Source of the DNA: an uncultured Pirellula sp.
GTDB lineage: Bacteria; Planctomycetota; Planctomycetia; Pirellulales; Pirellulaceae
DNA: 7,232 nt
NCBI GenBank assembly: GCA_903892365.1
Contig: CAITIF010000265.1
Span: 1 to 7,232, forward strand
Direction of reading: 5' to 3'
Shown: positions 1 to 7,232 of the stretch, in pieces
Layout: every line of letters begins with the position of its first letter
Numbering within the stretch: position 1 is the stretch's first letter
Notes under the pieces: generated by a model
What the model saw: the letters and a program-made list of their open reading frames with translations, nothing else
The model's database searches: none
Told to the model about the DNA's origin: nothing
Translations under genes and position numbers: made by a program

Positions 1-1146
<1,146 letters not shown>

Positions 1147-1164
1147 ATTTACTATGGGCAGTCT

Positions 1165-2118
1165 ATGAATCGTATTCAGTCCCCGGTCTTTATTGCCGGC
1201 CACGGTGGAATGGTTGGTTCCGCCGTGTGCCGCAGGTTGGCCAAGGAACCAAATGTACGTGTGATTACTCGCACACGTCAGGATTTGGACCTGTGCGACG
1301 AGGCTCAGGTGAATCGATTCTTTGAAGAAGAGAAACCTGCCACCGTTATTTTCGCAGCAGCAAAAGTAGGTGGAATTCTCGCCAACAAAATGTATCCCGT
1401 CGAGTTTTTGACGGATAATCTACGGCAAGAGTTGGCGACGATCCATGCTAGTTATCAGCATGGTGTCAAGCGATTTTTGTTTTTGGGAAGCACCTGCATC
1501 TACCCTCGCATGGCGAAACAGCCAATCCTCGAATCCGAACTCCTAGCCAGCCCGCTGGAACCGACCAATGAAGCCTATGCGTTGGCCAAGATCGCAGGCT
1601 TGAAATTGTGCCAGTACTTTCGCCAACAGTACGGAGTCCTGTTTCACTCGGCCATGCCCACCAACTTGTACGGGCCTGGTGACAATTATCATCCCGACCA
1701 CAGCCACGTGCTGCCTGGCCTGATCCGCCGCATCCATGAAGCCAAATTGGCTGGGGACGCGAGCGTTACCATCTGGGGAACAGGAACTCCATTGCGTGAA
1801 TTTTTGCATGTCGACGATTTGGCCGATGCAATCCTTCACTTATGTGAATTGGATAATCCTCCCGATTGGGTCAATGTTGGCACCAGTTTGGACCACAGCA
1901 TTTTGACGCTTGCAACTTTGGTGGCAAAAACAATTGGCTTCACCGGAGCAATTCTTACCGACCCAACACGCCCCGATGGAACCCCGCGAAAATTGACCGA
2001 CACTACGTTGCTTCGCTCCACGGGCTGGGCACCAAAAATCGAACTCGAACAGGGGATTCGCGATACCTATCAGTGCTTCCTTCGCGAATTTGATTCTGGA
2101 CATCTCCGGTCCAAGTAG
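1165..2118 (+). CDS. fcl: GDP-L-fucose synthase (GDP-4-keto-6-deoxy-D-mannose epimerase/reductase)
   Basis: This NADPH-dependent cytosolic enzyme of the extended short-chain dehydrogenase family epimerises and reduces GDP-4-keto-6-deoxy-D-mannose to GDP-L-fucose, a donor for fucosylated surface polysaccharide. Its 317 residues match the usual length of about 320. The N-terminal Rossmann loop GHGGMVGSA is at residues 12-20. The catalytic residues known from the E. coli enzyme are all present at a constant +2 offset: Ser109 and Cys111 in GSTCIYP, Tyr138 and Lys142 in YALAK, and His181 in SHVLPGL. Family motifs [22 protein letters not shown] and [13 protein letters not shown] are also seen. ATG at 1165 is chosen because the Rossmann fold begins six residues later. 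No good Shine-Dalgarno sequence precedes it; GGGCAG at 1157-1162 sits too close to count. It lies 18 bp after enolase and may be co-transcribed. GDP-mannose dehydratase (gmd), which makes the substrate, is not in view. A related sugar epimerase is possible but unlikely given the Cys/His pair. Confidence 0.95.
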   Translation: MNRIQSPVFIAGHGGMVGSAVCRRLAKEPNVRVITRTRQDLDLCDEAQVNRFFEEEKPATVIFAAAKVGGILANKMYPVEFLTDNLRQELATIHASYQHGVKRFLFLGSTCIYPRMAKQPILESELLASPLEPTNEAYALAKIAGLKLCQYFRQQYGVLFHSAMPTNLYGPGDNYHPDHSHVLPGLIRRIHEAKLAGDASVTIWGTGTPLREFLHVDDLADAILHLCELDNPPDWVNVGTSLDHSILTLATLVAKTIGFTGAILTDPTRPDGTPRKLTDTTLLRSTGWAPKIELEQGIRDTYQCFLREFDSGHLRSK

Positions 2119-2124
2119 CCAACG

Positions 2125-3477
2125 CTAGTCGACCTTCACGATCCATCGGTCTTCATCGGGCTCGATGGTTCGCAGCACGAATTCGACATGGTCCGATTGC
2201 ACATTGGCCCACACCGGAACGGGTGCCAATGCAAACTGCTCCGCTAGAGCCGATGCGGAAATCGATTTTGGAAATAGCTGTAACACGGTCGATTCCAGGC
2301 GGACAGAGCTCCAGACGCCCGCCCCGATACGACATGACTTTTTCTCGATAGCAACTCGCTCGATGGATGGGTGCATGGCCAACTGAGTCGCTAGTCGTTT
2401 GGCCCGATGATCCAGATTGTCGAGACTCGTCGATAATGAAGCGCCGACAGGAAGCTGCTTCCAATCTTGCAAAGTGGTCGAGGCCTGGAGTGTTCGAAGC
2501 AATGCTGCTTTCGTATCGCTGCTCGCTTGCCAGCCGACGCTGTCAGCCATTTTAGTAATCGACTCCAAGACCTCATTCTTGCCTAAAAGGATTCCACAGC
2601 TAGGTCCGCCTAAAAACGCATCGCCGGGAACGATCACGAGTTCGACGTTCTTTTCCCAGCTTTCAGAAATGACTCTGGACTGCACCCCCAGTTCGCTCAA
2701 ATCATGCAATGAACCATCCATCAAGATCTCAATGATCGATGCGCTTTGTTGCACCGCCACATCGATGCTACTGCGGCGATGTTCCCGTCGCGACTCGATC
2801 GCCAGTGCATTGGGCGATGCCATTAGCAAAACCCCGTTCGGTACGGTCAACGCCTCGCTAAAATCCGATCGTTCACAATCTTGCATGGTTCCAATCTCGA
2901 TCGTACGAACCTTGGCTTGATCCAAGATCGCTCGGACATTACCACCAGGCGTTGTACCGCTTTGCGGAAGGCGTATGCAGTCCACCCTAGGCAGCACCCA
3001 TTGCGATCCTTTCCCGGAGGCAACATCTGCGCATGCCGCCAGATAAAGAGCAATGGATATATTCGGAACGATCAGCACGGACTGGGCGCTAGTCATTCCC
3101 ATGAGCAAATGGTTCAGCTGAGTGTCCAGCTTGGTCGTCTCTGCGTATTGGGTATGAAGCTGATGCAATGTTCCAACAGCGTCTGCCCCTAAACGATGAG
3201 TACACCAGCGACTCGAGAACAATTCGCCGGTAGCGTTGATTCCCGGAGTCAAGCCTGGTTGAGCGTTGCGCAACCAAGGCTCAGACACACTTTCCATCCA
3301 CTTACCAGTCTGCTGCAAGATTTGTTGGATGTTGGCCGCTTGGAGCGTATCCTTCCAACCAAGTTTTTGGGCCGCGTCCTTCAGTGCAGAGATTAACGCG
3401 GGTTGAGCTACCAGCTGGGACAGTTGTTTCACTGCCTCTACAGGCAGGAGATCCTTGAACGGTCCTGGAATTCGCAT
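2125..3477 (-). CDS. SelA-like PLP-fold protein lacking the PLP lysine; probable pseudoenzyme
   Basis: The 450-residue protein aligns by eye with bacterial selenocysteine synthase (SelA, L-seryl-tRNA(Sec) selenium transferase, about 460 residues) from end to end. Matching blocks are LTPGINATGELF at 77-87 (SelA LRPVINLTGTVL), VRTIEIGT at 190-197, PNGVLLMASPNALAI at 213-227, GSLHDLSELG at 255-264, VPGDAFLGGPSCGILLGK at 283-300 (SelA SGDKLLGGPQAGIIVGK), and CRIGAGVWSSVRLESTVL at 382-399 (SelA SQIGSGSLPVDRLPSAAL). The PLP-binding lysine (Lys295 in E. coli) is Ala287, codon GCG, complement of 2617-2619. The Asp before GSL that should hold the PLP ring nitrogen, the TNLGR and GxRG segments, and GTTNRT are also not conserved. 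PLP chemistry is therefore unlikely and the real function is unknown. There is no signal peptide or membrane segment, so it should be cytosolic. An AGGA ribosome site 5 nt upstream supports the start. It is last in a three-gene operon, 18 bp after the secreted TPR gene. SelB and tRNA-Sec genes are not in the window. Confidence 0.82.
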   Translation of the reverse strand: MRIPGPFKDLLPVEAVKQLSQLVAQPALISALKDAAQKLGWKDTLQAANIQQILQQTGKWMESVSEPWLRNAQPGLTPGINATGELFSSRWCTHRLGADAVGTLHQLHTQYAETTKLDTQLNHLLMGMTSAQSVLIVPNISIALYLAACADVASGKGSQWVLPRVDCIRLPQSGTTPGGNVRAILDQAKVRTIEIGTMQDCERSDFSEALTVPNGVLLMASPNALAIESRREHRRSSIDVAVQQSASIIEILMDGSLHDLSELGVQSRVISESWEKNVELVIVPGDAFLGGPSCGILLGKNEVLESITKMADSVGWQASSDTKAALLRTLQASTTLQDWKQLPVGASLSTSLDNLDHRAKRLATQLAMHPSIERVAIEKKSCRIGAGVWSSVRLESTVLQLFPKSISASALAEQFALAPVPVWANVQSDHVEFVLRTIEPDEDRWIVKVD

Positions 3478-3482
3478 GATGG

Positions 3483-3486
3483 TCCT
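3483..3486 (-). promoter_or_regulatory. Shine-Dalgarno site of the SelA-like gene
   Basis: AGGA on the minus strand, 5 nt before the ATG at 3477. It lies in the 18-bp spacer between the TPR gene and the SelA-like gene. It is the only clear ribosome-binding motif before any complete gene in the window and supports the chosen start of the SelA-like protein. Confidence 0.6.
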
Positions 3487-3495
3487 GTTTGACCG

Positions 3496-4554
3496 CTATT
3501 TCTTAAGCCAAAGAGATGTGGGGTACAATTTTGCAAGACGCGACTTGGCTTCTGTCGCGCGTTGGTTCTCTCCTATCTTAGGCCAAAGCTGCGAAAGCCA
3601 ATAGAGAGATTCTGCATGGGCTTCGATCTCACTGGCATACAACAGATCGGTCTTCAAATAAGAAAGAATCGCTTCTTCGTTGCGTCCTGCCGTTAGCAAG
3701 ATGCCGCCCATGGCATTGTAGAGTTCCGAAAAAAGCTCGGCATCACTAGAGTCCCCTTCGTCGACCATCTTCTCAAGAGCGGCTAATGCTTGATCCGCTT
3801 TCCCGTCGGTCGCATCGCAACCGATCAGTCCGACGCTGGCAAGTTTCTTAAGCTTCAACGAGGCGGGATCCGAAACTTGTGCTTGCGTTACGACTTCAAA
3901 CTTCGCACGTGCATCCGCGGTCTTCTTGAGAGCCAGTAGGGCTTTGCCCGCCAAGTAGCCACCCTTCACTTTCAAGTCAGGGAAAGGGGCAGCAGCAAGA
4001 ACACCGAAATACTTTGCCGCTTGATCCGGAGCCCCCAATGCCATGGCAAGTTCACCCAGCTTCTCGGACGCCGAATAAAAATGATTCGACGTGCTGTTTT
4101 CTTTGGCCCATGCCAAAAGCAATTTTTGAGCCGCATTGGCATCCCCTTTTCCTTGCAAAGCATTGGAAGCGGCCAGATACCCTCGATAAAATTGGTAGTC
4201 CTGCTTAACGACATCCGACTTAAGAGTGTCGTCCGCAACCTTCTTAAACTCTTGAATCGCCTGATCGATGTTCCCTTGGCTAATCAGGTCTTTGGCCTTG
4301 GTTAAAGGTTGGGGTTCGCCATCGTTGATGATGCGAGCAATCTCATTGGTGGCAACGTTTTGATTCGCTCCTTTCACTTCGATGACGACCTTGTCTCGGG
4401 TTCGCTCGATGATGTTGCCGCGAATGGCAACTCCGCCTTTCAACGTGAAAATGCGATCCTCTTGAGCGACAGCGATGCTTGACATCCACGCAAACGAGAC
4501 AACTGCAACGCAAAGCGATAGGGAAAGTTGACGGTTCATACTTGTTAGGATCAT
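3496..4554 (-). CDS. Exported TPR-repeat protein with a small N-terminal beta-rich domain
   Basis: No named family was recognised. The 352-residue protein starts with a typical Sec signal peptide: Asn-Arg at 7-8, a hydrophobic core at about 9-28 (LSLSLCVAVVSF and onward), and a likely cut after the AVA motif at 28-30. Residues 34-78 (IFTLKGGVAIRGNIIE, then alternating Val/Ile and charged residues) look like a short beta-barrel-like domain of the kind often seen in planctomycete exported proteins. From about 83 on it is all helical with TPR-like pairs: 86-107 (AKDLISQGNIDQAIQEFKK), 166-187, 200-222, 275-305 and 314-345. No enzyme motif is visible, so a scaffold or protein-binding role in the periplasm is the likely inference. 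The start is ambiguous: a second Met at codon 6 (base 4539) gives a more classic signal peptide, and neither has a Shine-Dalgarno sequence. It sits 38 bp after the large TPR gene and 18 bp before the SelA-like gene, so it is probably in the same transcript. Confidence 0.85.
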   Translation of the reverse strand: MILTSMNRQLSLSLCVAVVSFAWMSSIAVAQEDRIFTLKGGVAIRGNIIERTRDKVVIEVKGANQNVATNEIARIINDGEPQPLTKAKDLISQGNIDQAIQEFKKVADDTLKSDVVKQDYQFYRGYLAASNALQGKGDANAAQKLLLAWAKENSTSNHFYSASEKLGELAMALGAPDQAAKYFGVLAAAPFPDLKVKGGYLAGKALLALKKTADARAKFEVVTQAQVSDPASLKLKKLASVGLIGCDATDGKADQALAALEKMVDEGDSSDAELFSELYNAMGGILLTAGRNEEAILSYLKTDLLYASEIEAHAESLYWLSQLWPKIGENQRATEAKSRLAKLYPTSLWLKK

Positions 4555-4592
4555 GAGGTAACGAAGAGAGTGAAGTTGCGAGTGACTGAATC

Positions 4593-7232
4593 TTAGTTGG
4601 AGGGAGCCGGATCGACTTTAGGTCTAAATTCGTTTAAGCCAATCGCAGGTTTTCCAAGTTCTTGTTGGATCTCCAAGGTCAGCTTTTCAAACTTGGCGAG
4701 CGATTCGGGACCACCCAATTCAGGGTAGGTTTGCATTGTTTGGCGAATATCCGATAGGGCTCGATCCAGAGTCTTCTTCTTGGCATCACCCGATTCGGAC
4801 GATGCCATCAACTTGCGACAAACAGCAACATTCAGGCGGGCTTCAAAAAAGATCTCCTTAAAGTCGTTCAACCTTTTGGAGGTGACCGTGCTGATGGTGC
4901 CCCAGCCCCAGACTTGATTCACCTTTTTATCGTTGGGTTCCGAGCCTAGCAGGGCTTTCTTAAGAAGCTCTTTATCTTGGCCAGCCGCCCATGCTTGCAA
5001 ATTGCGAGCGGCTTCCACTTGGATGGTCAAGTTGCTTGCTGACTTTTTAAGCGTTTGAACGAATATCGCATTCGCTTCTTCGAACTTACCTGATCCACTT
5101 TTGGCCAAGCCAAGCTTCAACTGAAACTCCTCGGGCTTCCGTTTCGCATCAATCAAATCGGACTCGGGCTTTGTTGCAATCTTACTAAACGCAGCTTCAG
5201 CAATCGCCATCAAGCTTTTGCCGTTGGCCGCCAAGGAAGGGGTTTTTAGCATAGTGGTCGCCACCACAAAAATGGACGTGCCGGCCGAATCCAGCGTGCT
5301 GATGTCCGAGCTCACGGATACCAACTGCTCAATCAAAAGACCGAATGCTTCTGCAAGTTTGACTTGTTCGTTGATGTCCTTGGTCGCTTCCAGTTTCGAT
5401 TGCAGCTCGATGGCGAGATTTCGAAGTGAATTGGTGAGAAGCGTATCGTCTCCGGCGGTCAGAGTCTTCATCTTGCCAACCAGACTAGACACATCGTCAG
5501 CCACAAGCGTGCGTTTACCCATTCCGGAGGCTTGAACCATCGCTTGCAGCATGATTCGATAACCTTCAAGCTTGGTATTCGGTTCCAAATTGGGGACGGA
5601 TTCGACAAGGCTGATGACTCCTTTGTCTTTGGCTTCTAGAACAGACAACGCTTCATCCACGCGATCAGACGCAAGGTAGATACTTGCCAAAGCGTTCACG
5701 CCGGACACCAAAATCTTATCGGCCTTCGTAGGATCCAAATCTTTGAAAGTGGCAGCCAGTAATTTCTCCGCTCGATCCTTCAAGCTGATATCCTCGGCCG
5801 TTTCCGTTGTCTTTTCGGCCCGATGCTTGGCCGCAGCTTTGCGGTAATCACCCCACAAGATTTGCCCCAGCATACTTGCGCCGCCACCTCCCTGGCCGTC
5901 AGCCAAGGCAACGTATTGCTCCGCCTTGTCATACATTTTGTGAATCAAGGCTAGCTTCACCAAAAGGTCAACTGCGTTGGTGGCTTCCTCAGATTCGGGA
6001 GAGGTTTGGCGAAGACGTTTGGCCAGCGACTCAAGCGGCCGCATCATGACCATTTGTTGCTCAGGTGCTGCATCCACAATCAATTTGTTCAACCCCATCA
6101 AAGCGAATCCGCCTGCCTTTTCAGCTTTGTCGGTACCGTTGGCAGAAACCAACAAGTCTTGAGCGACCGCAATGGACTCCCAAATCTGGTCGGTGCGAAG
6201 CAACAGGTAGGAGAGCAAGAATCTCGCTTCCAATAAGTCATCGCGAGAATCTTTTTCGTTGTATTGCTTCAAGCCTCGTCGATACAACTCAATCGCCTGT
6301 TGACGATCTCGCATCGAATCGGCCTTGATCTCCTCCAATTGCTGCGTGAGAGCAGGCTTGTCTGCTTCGCTGGCGGATTGAAGCTGCTTTTCTACCACGG
6401 GCAGGGTGGAATCGGCGTCTTCCGCGCGATTCAACCGTTCGCGGCCTGCCTTGATTGAGTCCGCAAAGTTTCTTGATTCGGGCAACTTCACGTCCACCTT
6501 TTCAGCCACTTCGACCCCTAAATCCCCGAGCAGGATTTTGGCCTTTCGAACCGACTCAAGCACGCCCAGGTCTCGAGACGATTGCCGCTTGACGATTGCC
6601 TGAAGTAGCTCGCGAGCTTCCCTGCGATTATTGCGAATCTTGTTATCATCTTTCGCATCGATCTTAGGAGCGTAAGCCAATCGAGCTTCGGCAATTGCAA
6701 GTTGAAGATCGATCCACTCCGGTTCCGACTTCTCGTTTCCGCCAACTCCCTTTAGCGCTTCATCACCGCGAGCGATCGCTGCTTCGTACTTAGCGGTCTT
6801 CTCACTCGAATCCAATCGAACGATTCCAGCGATCGCTTGCACTCGCCAAGTCTTGAAGATCCCCTGACCTTCATTCTCGGCAACGCGTGTGTAGCTGTCG
6901 CGTGCTTCTTCTGCTTTTCCAAGTTGGCTCTGCACGTCGGCTCGGTACAACAAGCTCAGCATGCGTCGCCCCGCTTCGGTTGAGGCGCTGGTTTTATCGA
7001 TGATTTGAGACAACGCAGCTTCCGACTTTTCTAGCCATTGACGCGATTCGGCAGAGTCCGATGCATAGGTTTGGCCGACATACTCCATCATTTTTGCGGA
7101 GAGGATCTGAGCCTGACGGTACTCTGCTTGATAACGGTCGCGACGCTCCTTCCCCTTGGTGTCGTCTGGCTTGATCTTGTCGCCCTTCATGGCTTCAAGA
7201 ATGGGCTTGAGTTCTTCGATGATACGGTTGTA
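4593..7232 (-). CDS. Large TPR-like helical-repeat protein, N-terminus beyond the window edge
   Basis: The frame is open from the right edge: 14 codons (YNRIIEELKPILEA) precede the first Met at base 7190, and they fit the same helical style, so the true start and any signal peptide lie outside. 879 residues are visible. Numbering from the Met at 7190, nearly all of it is Ala/Leu/Lys/Glu-rich amphipathic helix. TPR-like units can be seen at about 72-104 (LYRADVQSQLGKAEEARDSY), 296-345, 402-430 (LALIHKMYDKAEQYVALA), 496-520 (ALASIYLASDRVDEALSVL) and 688-715 (GLAKSGSGKFEEANAIF). Residues 245-300 are strongly charged and may be a coiled coil; a GQGGGG linker lies at 432-437. Near the C-terminus a Trp-rich stretch, VNQVWGWGTIS (758-768), leads into a final helical unit with AR.N.AVCR (784-792). 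No catalytic motif was seen. It probably acts as a protein-binding solenoid, likely exported like its downstream neighbour, but that is inference. It is first in view of a three-gene minus-strand operon. Confidence 0.85.
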   Translation of the reverse strand, partial: YNRIIEELKPILEAMKGDKIKPDDTKGKERRDRYQAEYRQAQILSAKMMEYVGQTYASDSAESRQWLEKSEAALSQIIDKTSASTEAGRRMLSLLYRADVQSQLGKAEEARDSYTRVAENEGQGIFKTWRVQAIAGIVRLDSSEKTAKYEAAIARGDEALKGVGGNEKSEPEWIDLQLAIAEARLAYAPKIDAKDDNKIRNNRREARELLQAIVKRQSSRDLGVLESVRKAKILLGDLGVEVAEKVDVKLPESRNFADSIKAGRERLNRAEDADSTLPVVEKQLQSASEADKPALTQQLEEIKADSMRDRQQAIELYRRGLKQYNEKDSRDDLLEARFLLSYLLLRTDQIWESIAVAQDLLVSANGTDKAEKAGGFALMGLNKLIVDAAPEQQMVMMRPLESLAKRLRQTSPESEEATNAVDLLVKLALIHKMYDKAEQYVALADGQGGGGASMLGQILWGDYRKAAAKHRAEKTTETAEDISLKDRAEKLLAATFKDLDPTKADKILVSGVNALASIYLASDRVDEALSVLEAKDKGVISLVESVPNLEPNTKLEGYRIMLQAMVQASGMGKRTLVADDVSSLVGKMKTLTAGDDTLLTNSLRNLAIELQSKLEATKDINEQVKLAEAFGLLIEQLVSVSSDISTLDSAGTSIFVVATTMLKTPSLAANGKSLMAIAEAAFSKIATKPESDLIDAKRKPEEFQLKLGLAKSGSGKFEEANAIFVQTLKKSASNLTIQVEAARNLQAWAAGQDKELLKKALLGSEPNDKKVNQVWGWGTISTVTSKRLNDFKEIFFEARLNVAVCRKLMASSESGDAKKKTLDRALSDIRQTMQTYPELGGPESLAKFEKLTLEIQQELGKPAIGLNEFRPKVDPAPSN

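Noticed and set aside
1154..1168. A four-codon mini-ORF (ATG GGC AGT CTA TGA) whose stop overlaps the fcl start as ATGA
   Set aside because: It has no Shine-Dalgarno sequence of its own and is short enough to occur by chance; a coupled leader peptide cannot be supported from one sequence.
2101..2130. Imperfect symmetry around the two convergent stop codons as a bidirectional terminator
   Set aside because: The arms are short and mismatched and there is no T tract on either strand.
2417..2920. A 167-codon plus-strand open frame opposite the SelA-like gene
   Set aside because: The minus-strand frame carries clear SelA homology here, while the plus-strand translation is Ser/Cys-rich with no recognisable domain or ribosome site.
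2125..3477. Calling the SelA-like gene selA, a working selenocysteine synthase
   Set aside because: The PLP lysine is replaced by alanine, other active-site motifs are lost, and no selB or tRNA-Sec gene is visible.
6518..6745. Short alternate-frame open frames inside the large TPR gene on both strands
   Set aside because: All overlap a continuous 879-codon frame with consistent helical-repeat character, and none shows a domain or start signal.

Overview
The window looks like chromosomal DNA from a free-living bacterium, most likely a planctomycete of the Pirellulaceae/Rhodopirellula type. That placement is an inference from gene content (large planctomycete-style TPR solenoid proteins, a diverged SelA-like protein), moderate GC and mostly absent Shine-Dalgarno sequences; no marker gene here proves it. 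There are five protein-coding genes and essentially no empty DNA: the longest gap is 38 bp. No RNA gene, mobile element, CRISPR array, origin or convincing intrinsic terminator was seen.

Left block, plus strand (1-2118): the 3' nine-tenths of an enolase gene, which runs in from the left edge, is followed after 18 bp by a complete GDP-L-fucose synthase gene. Both keep all the catalytic residues that can be checked. The pair joins central glycolysis to synthesis of a nucleotide sugar for surface polysaccharide; the usual partner of the second enzyme, GDP-mannose 4,6-dehydratase, is not in the window.

Right block, minus strand (7232 down to 2125): three genes, closely spaced and in one direction, form a probable operon. 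In transcription order they are a very large helical-repeat (TPR-like) protein whose start lies beyond the right edge, a smaller TPR protein with a signal peptide and a short beta-rich N-terminal domain, and a 450-residue protein with the fold of selenocysteine synthase (SelA). The two blocks meet tail to tail with only 6 bp between the stop codons.

The most notable item is the SelA-like protein. It aligns with SelA along its whole length, but the lysine that holds pyridoxal phosphate is alanine, and several other cofactor or active-site motifs are also lost. It is probably a pseudoenzyme or a repurposed fold, not a selenocysteine synthase, and an automatic selA label would mislead. Why it sits in an operon with exported TPR proteins is unknown.
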